Assembly: GCA_035772735.1 (NCBI GenBank)
Contig: JASDFA010000010.1
Location: 131,133,001-131,197,000 of the forward strand
Origin: Datura wrightii
Lineage: Eukaryota > Streptophyta > Magnoliopsida > Solanales > Solanaceae
Length of the DNA: 64,000 nt
Reading direction: 5' to 3'
Within the stretch, counting starts at the first letter, position 1. Each line of letters starts with the position of its first letter. Under the pieces are notes generated by a model that worked only from the letters and a program-made list of their open reading frames with translations, did no database searches and was not told the DNA's origin. Positions 23,883-35,719 of the stretch are shown one piece after another. The position numbers and the translations under genes are program-made.

Positions 23883-25590
23883 ATATCCATCGCTGCAAAC
23901 ACTCCTCCGACAAACAATCGAAGGTCCCCCGCCTATTTTCCACCATCGAACATCCCAACCCTAGAATCTTTTACCATTTCTTTTGTCATAATCACTGCCC
24001 CAACCGCTCCAGGAACATCAAAAAACCCTCTACATGCTGATTCCTCCCACCAAGCCCCTCGCTTCACCAAAACCAAGTACCAGCCGCCATTTATTCACAG
24101 CATACCGCACTAGCATCCCAAATCCACCACCTATAATCCCAAATGTGACTACTATTCCTAGCCAAACCGCACCACCCATCAGGACTTTCCATGCTCAAGG
24201 AGTCCTTGAATCATATCCCGCTCCTGCTGGGCAGCCGGAGATTGATCCTTATGAAGAGGTGGAAGAATACTAGAGAAAGAAGGAGAAAGAAAGAGATCGA
24301 GAGATGAAGGTTATGAAGGAAACTATCGAAAAAGCTATGAAAGAGCTTCACATCTCTCACGACACAGTTGGCCTTGACTATGATGATTTGTGCATGCACC
24401 CCGATCTGGACTTGCCAGAGGGGTATCAAGTACCTAAGTTCGACACTTTTAATGGGGTAGGGAATCCCCTAGCTCATTTACGGGCTTACTGTGACAAGCT
24501 CATTGGGGTTGGAAGGAATGAAGCATTGATAATGAGGCTCTTTAGTCGCAGCCTGAGTGGCGAGTTCTTAGAGTGGTTCATCTCACAGGACTTGCGACAA
24601 TGGGCGAATTGGAGAACCTTGGAAAAGGACTTTATCGAAAGATTTTCTTATAATATAGAGTTTGTGCCTGATCGATATTCCTTGGAAAAGATCAAACAAA
24701 AGTCCACAGAAAGCTATGATGAATATGCATATCGTTGGAGGGAAGAAGCTGCCCGAGTTTGACCTCCGATGTCTGAGAAGGAAGCCAGTGATGTGTTCAT
24801 TTGAGCACAAGAGCTAGAATACTATGAGAGAATGTTGCCCATGATGGGGCAAAAGTTTGCAGAATTGGTAAAGATCGGTGAGGCTATTGAAGGCGGCCTC
24901 AAGACTGGAAAGATTGTGCGTAGGGCAGTAGAAGCTGGCTCCGCGGGATTTTCACGGAAGAAAAAGGAAGATGTCTCTACTGTATCAGGTAGTTCTAGTT
25001 CAAGGACGTGAAGACATACTAGTTTTGGCTCCACCTTGAGAAACCTTTTCCCTTTTTCCCCCTCAAAAGTCTACCCTTCAGCTCCATATATTCCACCTCC
25101 CATATGCTCAACCCAACTTCCAAGCACCATCAATTTACCAAAACCCTCCTCCAATATACCAAAACTTTAGACCCATCTGAACAAGCCCTCCACCATATAA
25201 CCAAACACCTCCCCCTACTTACCCAAATGCTCCTCCCAATCGCCCAAATAATTACCATCTACCCCAACCTAACCAAGAGAGAAGACCTTCCAGTACCTTC
25301 ACCCCATTAGCTGAAAGTCACACTCAATTGTTTGAGTGTTTGAAGGCAGCCGGACTAATCCAGACTATAGACCCTAAATCCATCAATACCACCTCAAGGT
25401 TTTTTCGGCCAGACCAAAGGTGTGCCTATCACTCTAGAGGAGTGGGGCACGATACAGAGAATTGCCTTAATCTGAAGCATAAAATCCAAGATTTGATAGA
25501 TCAGAAAGTTATTACTTTGCAAACCACTGCTCCTAATGTCAACAACAATCAGTTTGCCAAACCACGGTGAAGGGACCATAAACATGATCG
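23883..25590 (+). pseudogene. gag: Ogre gag, main segment
   Basis: It resumes after the target duplication with SIAANTPPTNNRRSPAYF, a Pro-rich linker. After a frameshift it continues from 24034, and the 24304-24762 segment (152 aa) is a clear retrotransposon gag capsid domain (FDTFNGVGNPLAHLRAYCDK, FSRSLSGEFLEWF, FIERFSYNIE, ESYDEYAYRWREEAARV). It ends in a TGA, continues in frame to about 25010 (MMGQKFAELVKIGEAIEGGLKTGKI), then through a Pro/Ser-rich linker in shifted frames. A knuckle-like CAYHSRGVGHDTENCLNLKHKIQDLID is at 25328-25570. Gag would have built the particle. Stops and frameshifts disable it. Confidence 0.85.
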
Positions 25591-25639
25591 AAGTAGAGGA
25601 AGATTGGCACGTGAGTTAAGTCTTAACTAAGATCTAGCC

Positions 25640-26659
25640 CCACAGCCTTGAGCAAGCGGTATCCTCGCTAACTGTGAATGAGAAACCTGCATTTGTGGCA
25701 TTCACACCACATATGACATTCGCTTTAGTCCCAGAAAGCAACCCTATCAAGGAGAAGAAAGAATTCATTGTACAAACAGTAGAAGCTTAGGGAATAACTC
25801 GATCTGGGAGGTGTTACATCGTGAAAGATCTTGCACAGGCAGTTCTGAAGAAAGATTATCAGAAACGTCCGATCATGGAGGGCGAGGCCAAAGAGTTCTG
25901 GAGAAAAATGCAGCCAAAAGAGTATTCCATCGTGAAACACTTGGAGAAACACCCGCCCAAATCTCTCTATGGGTCCTATTTATGAGTTCGCATCATCACT
26001 GTCAGGAATTGTTAAAAGTTCTTGATGAGGCTTATGTCCCAACAGGGACGAGTGGTGAAAACTTGGCTGCGATGATAAGCCGAGTCATAGGAGACCATCA
26101 AATCTCTTTTCGAAAAGACGAGTTTCCATTTGAAGGTTAGATGCACAATAGGGCCTTGCACATTACAATCAAATGTAGAAACAAGTTTGTACCCGAGTTT
26201 TGATTAATGACAATTCTGGTCTTAATATATGTCCCATGACCACTCTCACTCAGTTGGGTTATGACGTTGTTAAATCCATCAAAGTCGTATGAATGTGAGA
26301 GATTTTGATGGCACCCAAAGAGGGATGATTGGGGAAGTTGACTTGTGTATCCAGGTAGGTCCAGCTTAGTTCACTATGGAGTTTCAGGTGATAGACATCG
26401 CAACTAGCTATAATCTATTATTGGGAAGGCCATGGATCCATGCAGCTGGGGAAGTGCCCTCGACCTTGCACCAATTACTAAAATTTATCTGGGAAGATCA
26501 TGAGATAGTTGTCCACAGAGAGGGAACTGATGAGAGTTATCTTGACTTTTCTATTCCCACTTTTGAAAAATCCCCCAGGAGCCTAGATTTTCATACTGTG
26601 GAGGTAGTAAATGCTGCTTACGAAGACACTACTCCACAAACACCTATGTATTCGGTTTA
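25640..26659 (+). pseudogene. Ogre protease region
   Basis: Upstream text (FVAFTPHMTFALVPE, EGEAKEFWRKMQPKEYSIVKHLEK) and VLDEAYVPTGTSGENLAAMISRVIG match the stretch before the aspartic protease in Ogre-type polyproteins. The active-site region near 26195-26260 reads LINDNSGLNICPM in one frame, unlike the usual DNGSG, so catalysis is doubtful. The C-terminal part is clean: IDIATSYNLLLGRPWIHAAGEVPSTLHQ (26376 onward). Several stops and frame changes occur. The frame is cut by the LTR at 26660. Confidence 0.75.
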
Positions 26660-27041
26660 TGTCACGCCCCGAGCCTAAACCCTAGACGTAATATGGTACT
26701 TGAAGTCACAAGTGACCTCAAGTCAACCCTTGGTCTATTATACACTGGTATTCAGAGTAAACATGCACAGTGGAAATTTGAGATAATAAAAATATGGTAT
26801 TTATGAAAAATTAAAAACTAAAAATAGAGAGTTAAAATATCTAAAAAATCTGAAATCAAGTCTACATCTGAAAGCCATCTAGATCTGATGAGTTGCTAGG
26901 ACAAGCCCCTCAGCTAACTCTAAGGTATAACTGAACAAAAGAAACTACAGAAATCAACATCGTCCTCGAAAGATGAGGACTCACCAACTGGTAACTCTGG
27001 GAGTACGTCTACTAACTATACTGAGACTAAGAACCTGCAGC

Positions 27042-27096
27042 TGTATCATAATATGATACAACATAGAAAGTATGCGTCAGTACTTTGAATGTACTG
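27042..27096 (-). other. Pair of conserved LTR hairpins
   Basis: The first is TGTATCATA-A-TATGATACA, a 9-bp stem around one base (27042-27060). The second is CAGTAC-TTTGAAT-GTACTG (27078-27096). Both recur at 32408-32461. At 50520-50536 the first stem is shorter and reads ATATCAT/ATGATAT, with a G-C pair replaced by A-T on both arms. Confidence 0.7.
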
Positions 27097-29280
27097 AGTA
27101 AGTGGGAGAAGAAAATGTAACATAAAGTAATAAACAACTGAACTGTAGTAATATAAAGTAATGCATAACTGGACTGCAATGACATAGAGTAATACATAAC
27201 TGACTGTAATGTCATAAAGAAATGCTTAACTGAGCTATAATGATAGGCAATGGCCAACGAAAAATGCTAAAACTGAGTAAATTGAAGTAAGTTGAAATGG
27301 TCGAAGTGACCCTGCCTGATGGTGAATGACATGCCCTAAGTCTAAGACACTGAGTCTGAGATACTGTACTAAACTGAGCTGAACTACTAGAGCTGAAACT
27401 GAACTGAGATGCTTATTCTGGAACTGGACTGGACTGACTAGTGGGAGAGGCTATAATCGACATATAACCACGTGAGCTAGACGTGGAGTCCGATGTACAC
27501 ACCCAATATACCTTGCCAGGGTATAAAGGCATGGATTGTGAAAATCACTGTCCAAAGGGGGCTGTTAGGACAAGTAAATAAAACCTACGGTGGCAATGTA
27601 GTTCTGGACCTTGGTGCGCTGGAACCCCGACCCTTTCGGTGCTAAGTCCTACTTCCACTAGATAATCCTATTATTGCTACTATTGAAAATCAGATAGCTC
27701 GATACTGGGGCCCAAGACTATACTGACCCAGGGATACTGTCATAGGTTTCCCTGAGCGTCTTATAGGACCAAATTTGGAAACTGAGTTCCAAGACTAGTC
27801 AGAGTTGCTTAGTTGGAAGCGTCGTAATTGTCTAAAGAACAAACTGATAACTGAACTAGGGTCCTGGGGCTGGTCAGAACAATATAACTGGAATTTCATG
27901 ACCGCCTAATGGACCAACAAACTGTAATCTGATTCTGAGTCTGATTATGATAACTGGGAGGCACCACTGACACCTCGGGAAAAGACTGGAGTCAAACTAA
28001 TCAGCTGACATTTTCTAGAAAACACTGATATTGCTAAAAATCTTACTGAAGCTAGACTGATAGGATTCTAATTGAGACTAGACTGATATGATTCTGACTG
28101 AGACCTTAACAAATATTTAAATACCCAACCATCTCAACACTAATGGGATCATGCCACAAGGAAAATTAGTTTAACCTACAAGTTCCTAATCTCTACTAAG
28201 CTGTGAGTAGGGCTGAATTATGCTAGTAATCTTTCACAATTTCAAGAAATAAGGAATAACTAAGAAGTATAAGGTTATGAGGAATAACCCCTTTGAATCT
28301 ACAATAAAACCTGTCTAAAAACTTTTCAAGAATTTCGAAAGCTTAGGGATAGAATTTACCTTACAGGGACAACATCATTACAACTATAAACTAGTGGAAA
28401 TATATATACTTTTTACAAGAATAACATCACACATGAGTTAGAAGATATTTTGCTAACAATTAATTCCTCAAGCGATAGCTCAAGGCTAGAACTAATGGAG
28501 AAAACTAGGGAAGATCTTGGGATACCCAAGGGAAGAATTGTTCCACCCTGATCTAGTGTAAGAACCAAGACTAACTTTCATCTACTCAGAGGCCTGAGAG
28601 TCTAGGGAAAACACAGACACACTTTTTTCTTACTCAATTCATAGAATCATGAGCCAACAACGCAATATAAAACATGGAGACTAAATTCATACAAACTCAT
28701 TGGTTCAAATCATTCTTTAAACATGTATGGTGAAATCATGGTGAAAAGCATGTGCATACTTTATAGGAATCATGGCTTGAAAATAATGCCAATGCATAGG
28801 AAAATTCTAGAGAACATGCTACTACTGCTTCTTATGCCAAAATCATGAATTTAATAGTGATTTCATAATATACATTGCTACTTGTCACGAGGGTCTGAAA
28901 ATTCATGAAAACATATGAGAAATCATGCTTGGTTGAGACCTTAAAACATAAATTCTTGTTAAAATTAAATGACTAGGGTTTTTACGTAAATCTCGGGACA
29001 CAAAGATGAAAGGGAATCCTTGCTAAAGTCCACATACCTGGCTTGACGAAATATCCCTCTAGAACTTGAATCTTGAAGTTGTGGAAGAAACCCTAGGTGT
29101 TCTTGAGTTTTGGAAGAGAAGAGGAAGAAAGATTTGTGAGCGTTTCTGGATTGAATGAGGGTTAGACTTGATATTCCCCTTAAAACCGCCCCTCCTGGTA
29201 CCCAAAATACGTCATTGCGGAGTTAGAAGCATAGGAGTTTACAAAAATGCCCCTGGAGAAAACTGGAAAAATTGCCCGAA

Positions 29281-29720
29281 CTAACGCCACGACTCACGTG
29301 ACGAGTCGTTGTCACCTCAAACGACTCATCATCATGCCCGTTAGGTAAACTAGATAACTCACACAGATTCAGCATCCTCCAAACCATGACCAACATAACG
29401 AGTCGTTACTTGCTCCAATGACTCGTTAGGCCCACTCTTCAGGTGCACTGGAAGATACACTTCAAAACTTCAGCTTCCGAATCTCACGATTAACATGAAG
29501 ACTCGTTGCCTAACCTAACGACTCGTCACATCCTTCCGTTAACTACACTGCTTAAGGCTTAACTCAGGGTCCCTGTCCTCCATCTAACGACCAACCTAAC
29601 GAGTCATTGCCAAGCATGACGACTCGTCAGGTCGTCCGTGGCCACGGGGCTTGCCATCCTTTCCTTACAGATCCTCACGGGTCAGAACACGACCCGTTAT
29701 GTCTCCTAACGAGTATTTCC
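29281..29720 (-). repeat. Cluster of ACGASTCGT palindromes in an LTR
   Basis: Exact ACGAGTCGT or ACGACTCGT occurs at 29301, 29398, 29518 and 29619, with one-step variants such as ATGACTCGT, ACGACTCAT and ACGAGTCAT between them. Each is two 4-base arms around one G or C. The cluster is near the 5' end of the minus-strand LTR, upstream of where its promoter should lie. Confidence 0.8.
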
Positions 29721-29811
29721 CTTACTCGTTCTGAGGCAAGCCTTTGCTAATTTTTATGTTGTGCTTCATCCAACTCTGGGGTATGATCTCAAGGATTTCT
29801 AGGGTATTACA

Positions 29812-30428
29812 GTTTGCAAGATGTTGGTTGTGACTATGTTGAAGAGTGGATTTGAACATGGTCGTGGTTTGGGGAAGAACCTAGGGGGTATTCCAGAACC
29901 CGTCCCTATTCCTCAGAAGGTTTTTTGTTTCGAGTTAGGGGATAGATGAAGAGTTGGCTCATATTGAGATGGGAAAGAAGAGTGACCGCTATCTACCCAA
30001 GCCAATTCCAGATTTGTACCAGTCTTTTTCTCCAGAGGGTCATGAGATTGAGTCTGAGGATGACGATCCGATAGAAGGGATTGAAGTGCTGTTCAATGAA
30101 GAAGATTGTGTTGTGATTCTGGTAGAAGGCTCCTCGACTCCAACCATCAGACATGTTGAAATTGAGGAGAACTTACCAAATGGGACATCCACTCCATGCT
30201 TGATCCTCTGGAAGTCTCGGTAGAGATAGATGGATAGTTTTATGAATTCAAAATCGGTGTGGCTCGGATGAGGCCCGAGACCCGCCCTTTATGTTTATAT
30301 TCCCTCGTGTTCCTATTTACTTTGCTGCAAAGTTTTAAGAAGGTTAACGACTTCTATTGATACTAGTCTCTAGCCAGAGTTACATGTTTTTCTTTCTTAT
30401 TTAATGAAAATTAAAACTGACGATGATT

Positions 30429-30466
<38 letters not shown>

Positions 30467-30850
30467 GTTATTAAATTTTATCTTATTATCCTGAACTAAA
30501 TAAATCTACTTTGATTTCAGTAAAAATACTTTTACACCTGCCAAGGTTATGACATGTCACGAGCTCAATGAACAAAGTGAACTTGGTAATGATGAGGTCA
30601 AAGAATATGATGAAGAGGCCATGACACCTGAGCAACTTACAAAAGACTTGAGACGGTTCCTAAAAAAGGAAAAACCCAACTTAGAGGAGACCATAGCCGT
30701 TAATCTGGGAGATGATGGAGAAATCAAAGAAATCAGAATTGGTACTCATTTGACAAAGGAACAAATGGAAGAACTGATTAGCTTACTTCAATGATATATT
30801 GATGTGTTTGCCTGGTCTTATGAAGACACGGCAGGATTGAGTATCGATAT
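29812..30850 (+). pseudogene. Ogre pol: G-patch segment, intron and pre-RT segment
   Basis: Right after the LTR the frame reads VCKMLVVTMLKSGFEHGRGLGKNLGGIPEPV, a G-patch-like motif that Ogre elements carry between protease and RT. A 89-aa open stretch follows (29954-30223). From about 30230 to 30520 the text is non-coding and AT-rich with a (TTA)n run (about 30427-30476). It ends in TTTGATTTCAG at about 30520, a good splice acceptor, in line with the known Ogre intron; I cannot place the donor. 30549-30794 codes for 81 aa (LTKEQMEELISLLQ), continuing past a TGA to YIDVFAWSYEDTAGLSIDI, the conserved text just before RT. The element is cut at 30850. Confidence 0.75.
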
Positions 30851-31735
30851 TGTCACGCCCCAAAATGGGGTAGGGCGCAACTGACACTCGATTCATGATT
30901 GATCGAGAAGCCGGCTATATAACATCTGTAACTGTAACACTTAGGCCATTCAGGCCACCTGTCACAATCAACTGAAGAATAAACTAGACCCATAAGGTCT
31001 CAACAATACAGGGTAAACAATCAAAATGCAACCAAGGTAATTAGTGTGCTAAACCAAGCAACAATAAGCCGACGAGGCCACAAACTGAATAACACTGTAC
31101 ACACTAAGTCCACAATGCCTCTAAAGAGTAAACTGACTGATGGTCGGAATAGGGCTCCGACCTACCCATAATTGCATCTCAAAACTCAAGCCTAAATAAC
31201 TAAGCCCTAGCTCCAGGAAGAAAGGATCATACCAACCATCTATTGATCTCACGAACAGCTACTCAACTAGCCATCTTAACATCTACCTTCACCTGTGGCA
31301 CGAACTCAGGTCCCCAAGCAAGGGGACGTCAGTATGAATGAAATGTACTGGTATGTAAGGCTGAAACTGTAACCATGAGATAATAATCCTGTAATAACTA
31401 ACTTAGCATATAAACATATAAAGGATAAATATAACCTGTAACTCTGCAACCTGTAATTAATAACAACTTACTATAACATAATTGAACTCAAGATAACTGA
31501 ACCAGGAATAAGGAATGGTAACAACCTGGAATCCTGAAAACTGAAACCTGATAATAACTCTATAATGAGAAGAAAGCGCAATTAAAAAATGCACAAGAAA
31601 GAAACTATAACTGTAATGCCAGCGACCAGCCAACCGTAAATCCATATATAAAATTCGTCCAGCCAGTGTACCACACTGGGATAAAAAAAATATCTCCAGC
31701 CGATGTACCACATCGGGGTAAAATAAAAAGATCTC
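30851..31735 (-). repeat. Tekay-like LTR fragment, minus strand
   Basis: It starts TGTCACGCCCC and follows the Tekay LTR layout (the GGTCGGAATAGGGCTCCGACC block at about 31142-31162 matches 22045-22065 in type), but it is diverged and represents another family. About 885 bp remain. It ends without an LTR terminus and runs into the gag leader of a different gypsy element. No gene is seen. Confidence 0.65.
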
Positions 31736-32034
31736 CAGTGGGGCTGCTGGAGCTGGTGGGGCAGGTCGGTTGGCATTGCCAACCCTCCTTCTATTTCCTC
31801 ATTTTGGAGGCATATTTTCACTAAAATGAATAGAGCACGAGTTAGGAGGACATTTTCCGGGATTAAGCTCAACACACGATAAGGAGTATGAACAAAAGGG
31901 AAATGTTTCCTAATAACGTCTTGTAGCCTCCCCATCATAAGTGTGGCGTGCTTCACACCCATGAAAAGGACTCTACTTGACGCAGATTTCAAACATCCTA
32001 GGATACTCTAAACCTAGGGCTGTGATACCAAGTT
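31736..32034 (-). pseudogene. Gypsy gag start and leader fragment with primer site
   Basis: The minus strand reads, from the LTR at 32035: AAACT, primer site TGGTATCACAGC (32019-32030, one mismatch to the Met-initiator site), an untranslated leader, then an ATG at 31811-31813 and a short start (MPP...) related to the fragment at 49716-49905. It is cut off within 80 bp by the LTR fragment on its left. The rest of the element is lost. Confidence 0.7.
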
Positions 32035-34297
32035 TGTCACGTCCCTAGCCTACATCCTGGATGAGACATGGTACTTGGTGCCTCAAGTGAGCCCAAGCTA
32101 ACCCATGGTCTAATCACATTGGTAAACTAAGTAAACATAAGCGGAAGCTGTGCAAAACAACATTTTATAATTAATACTATTTTGAAAGAGTAACATAACT
32201 ATAATGAATACTAAACATCTTTGTCTGAAAGACAACTATTAACTAACGAGTTGTCGAGACAAGCCCCCAGTTAACTCTAAAGTCAGACTAAGTACTAAAC
32301 TAACTCAAAAAAAACATCATCCTCAGAAGATGGGGACTCACCAATAGGACTACTGTCGGAATCGTCGGGAGGAACTACTGATGATGCTGAGACTGAGAAC
32401 CTGCGCCTGTATCATAATATGATACAGCATAGAAGTGTGCGTCAGTACTTTGAATGTACTAAGTAAGTGAGATATACAATAAGCATGGAAAAATAAGCAC
32501 TGAACTGAAATAAGATGAAATGACCAACTAATATAGAATACTGATAAAAGCTGAGCTATAACTAATATGGTTAATAATGACCTTGACTGACGGTCATAAA
32601 CATGTCCTGGGACTATGTGACTGAATTGAGCTAAACTGAACTGAACTGACTGAATTGAAACTGGACTGACAAGTGGGAGGGTCTATAACCAATGTATAAC
32701 CACGTGAGCTAGACATGGAGTTCGATGTATACACCCCATTGGTGAGAGCCCACTGTACCTTGCCATGGTATAGTGGATGACCTGGGTGATCACAAGTCTG
32801 AGTCCCGTTCGAGATAAAACCTACAGTGGCAATGTAGTTATGGAAACCTGGGTACGCTGAACCCCGGCCCGCTCGGTGCTAAGTCCTACTCCCACTACGT
32901 AGTCCTAACTTGACTACAAAACTGGTAGCTCAAAACTGATGTCCTAGACTAAGTCACGAATACTTATCTGGAAGTAACTTGAGAGTCTATAGGACCTGAT
33001 AACTAAAAGCTGGTGCTCTAAGACTGGCTAGAGCTGCTAAACTGGAAGCGTCGTAACCATCTAGAGAACTGACTGATAACTTAAACTAGGAGTATTACTG
33101 ACCTGAACTCCTCAAGATCGGACTATTGTCAAACTGATCAGTTGACTTACTGAAAGATACTGAAAATGTTAGTTTTTGACTGAGACTAGAATAACATGCA
33201 AAGTAACCATGAACTCACATAATTGTAATAACATGAAAATTTAGGAACTAACAGAGTCAAGAAACGATAGTATGTAGTCAACTATGCATGACCCAATTTA
33301 CTACATTTATAGAACTAGTCCTAAAACCATTTCACACGAAGAAGATAGCAACATGATCACTACGTAGAGAAAACATATCAAGAATTCATATGAGCAACAA
33401 TCCACAAGAATTAATCAAAATCCGGTTACAAATTTACCCTAACTCAACTCTTTAGGGCTAGAACTGATAAGAAATTTCAGAAGGATTTTGGTGCACAAGG
33501 GAAGGGCAATTCCCTTCTTGAATTCCCACATACCTAAAGAAGAATCCTTGAGAAAGTCTAAAGAAATCTGAAGGAAGATTGAAAGCCCTATCTTAGCTCT
33601 GAGATGTCGGTCTGGAACTTCTACGCACTGTGTCTGAGAGTTGAGAGAAAGAATGAGAGGGATATGTCAATCAACTCCTTTAACTTCCCCTTGAACTTGC
33701 CCAAAATGATGTAGTTTGGGGATGAAAAGGCAGGAAGTTACAAAAATGCCCCTGAAATTCAAACTGTTAAAATCTCAATAACAGTCGCCACGAGGGGTCT
33801 AACGATTCGTTAGGTCACTGGATGACTCATGTCCTCCCATCGTTGCCACTGGCAACTTTCCCCTTTCAGAGCTTATTCAAATACTCCACCTAACGATTTG
33901 TCAAGTATCCTAATGGATCTTTTCGCCACATGTTACGGCACTCTAAAACTCAAGTTTTTTTCCAGCCATCCTTCTCACCCCACAGGACACCTAAAAACTC
34001 ATTAGGTGTGACAACGACTTGTCGCCCCCCACTCGTCGTTATCACTAGAATCTCCTCTTCTTTCCACTCCTTCCAAATGACGAGTCATGAAGTGGTACCA
34101 TGACTCATCCCTCAACTCGTTAAGTTCCCAGAAAGTCCCAACATTTACAAATTAAGGTACACACGATGGGTCACTTAATGAAACGTCGAGTCACACAATG
34201 AGTCACTCTATGACTCGTTCTGTGACATAGTGCAGGTTTTCTTGTTTTCTTCATTTCAATTCCCAAGTTTGATCTTAGGGACTTTTGGGATGTTACA
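32035..34297 (-). repeat. 5' LTR of a truncated gypsy element (2263 bp)
   Basis: Termini are TGTAACATCCC (34297, minus strand) and GTGACA (32035), followed by a primer site. It is the same family as 50115-53852 and related to 26660-29811. It has the paired hairpins at 32408-32461 and a decayed ACGASTCGT cluster at about 33780-34220. On the right it abuts the stub of an Athila LTR. Confidence 0.85.
32408..32461 (-). other. Pair of conserved LTR hairpins
   Basis: TGTATCATA-A-TATGATACA at 32408-32426 is identical to 27042-27060. CAGTAC-TTTGAAT-GTACTA at 32443-32461 has one terminal mismatch. Confidence 0.7.
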
Positions 34298-35719
34298 ACA
34301 CCTCACTCAACTATTAACCTTTTTTTGGTTTAAACTAAGTCAGCTATGTACACATGCAACCACAATCAATGACATACAGGGATCAAGATATGACATCCAA
34401 CTATCAGCAGAGAAGTGAGATATCACCAATGCTATTTACACAGATAATTGGTAAAATGCAACATAAACTAGGTACCCTCACAGCAAAAGAAGTCCCCAAC
34501 ACTCCCAGATATATATAATATAATGAACTTGGGATTCTCAATCTCCCAAAGAAGTTTCAAATACTGCATATCGAATACCATTGGCTTGCCCTTATTTTCT
34601 CTACTTCGGCTCTTCGGATAGCTAAACTAGGATCACTATAGGACTTTGTTCATCTTGTAATGTAGGATTTGGACTGGGTATGGTAAGTATGAGATTTTAG
34701 TGACTAAACCCTCCTTGGCACTACATATTTGTGGCTCCACTTTACACCTTTTTACTCTATTTTCCACTTTTTTAACTTTTTCCTCCCTTTTCTTCATTTT
34801 TATGCAATATATGGGTGTGATATGTTTTCATCTATTTTCGTTCCCCCTTTTTTTTCTTTCTCTTGTATTTTCTTTTCAATTTTTCTTTTTTAGCTCTTTT
34901 TCTTCTTTTCTTGTCACACCACACCTCATTTTAAATCCTTTTTTTTCTTTTCCTTTTTCACCTCCCCACAATCTATACGCCCCTACTATAGCCACCCTCA
35001 ACTTAGGCATTTTTTCTGGATTGAGGTTTAGAATGTCTAAGGAGGGACCAGGGCCAAAATAGGTTCATTATAAAAAATGGGTAAAGTTAATTGGTTAATC
35101 AAAGAAAAATGTTTAATTTAAGGCTCAAAATCAAGATCAAGGGATTTATCATCATTTGATAGGTTATTTTAGGCTAAAGTGACTCATCTATCAATAAAAG
35201 CCTATGATCATCTCCTAACCAACTATTCTAAAGCCTTGCAAAGACCAACCGAGCAAGTTCTAGATCTTCACGCAATATTGAACTAGGTATATGACCTCAC
35301 TCACTTATAGTACCAGGTTGCATTGAATCTACCTATCTAGTTCATGCACGGCTAACTACAACTACTCATGCTCATAGTTCAAATGCCATACAAAGATCCA
35401 CATAAGTCATGCAATTGTAATTAAAATATATAGCTAACATCAAAAATTTTCAACAGGGTCAATTTTTTCAAAACATCAAATTAGTGCATTTATTAGCTGT
35501 AAAGTAATTCTAAGCTACTTATAATTAAACAAAAACAACCTAAACATATCGGTTCTACTAGATAGCATGCCCGAGGGAAAAGAAACAGGGCAAGAAAAAC
35601 CCTCGGACGAATCAAAAATTCAAAAAATACAAGTACACCCCTCCCCTTTTTAAAAGCATGCTTCATCCCCGAAGTATAGAATATTGAAGCACAACAAAAA
35701 GAGACATACCTATGGTTCA
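34298..35719 (-). other. Athila 3' LTR stub, PPT-like run and 3' non-coding tail
   Basis: 34298-34309 (TGAGTGAGGTGT on the minus strand) is all that is left of the 3' LTR; the neighbouring gypsy LTR replaces the rest. An AAAAAAAGG run next to it is the PPT equivalent. The remainder aligns by eye with 57951-59337 on the plus strand. A pyrimidine-rich block at 34730-34970 (purine-rich on the element strand) is conserved in both copies at 58735-58890. ORFs in it are low-complexity. No other gene is seen. Confidence 0.65.

Larger units (their letters stand above)
26660..29811 (-). mobile_element. LTR insertion (3152 bp, probably solo) in the Ogre pol
   Basis: Minus-strand termini are TGTAATACCC (29811) and GGGGCGTGACA (26660). 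Flanks are GTTTA (26655-26659) and GTTTG (29812-29816), a 5-bp target duplication with one change. No primer site or coding text is inside, so it is best read as a solo LTR. It shares long segments with the LTRs at 32035-34297 and 50115-53852. It has a stem TGTATCATA-A-TATGATACA (27042-27060), a second hairpin (27078-27096) and an ACGASTCGT cluster (29281-29720). Confidence 0.85.
13523..30850 (+). mobile_element. Ogre/Tat LTR retrotransposon, 5' part, interrupted twice
   Basis: Plus-strand order: 4.2 kb 5' LTR, primer site of the TGGCGA type, ORF1, gag, protease, G-patch segment, intron-like spacer and the segment before RT. Very long LTRs, an ORF1 ahead of gag and an intron between protease and RT are Ogre traits in the Tat lineage. 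Two later insertions (21607-23882 and 26660-29811) split it, and its text resumes across both. It stops at 30850, where a minus-strand LTR fragment begins. RT, RNase H, integrase and the 3' LTR are absent from the window. Confidence 0.85.

Noticed and set aside
30851..34297. One complete minus-strand element with 3' LTR at 30851 and 5' LTR at 32035
   Set aside because: The two LTRs are from different families, and the left flank GATAT does not match the right flank ACACC.
34700..35062. 120-codon Phe/Leu-rich frame that looks like membrane segments
   Set aside because: It is the antisense of a purine-rich tract in the Athila 3' tail; the amino acid pattern comes from low-complexity T runs.
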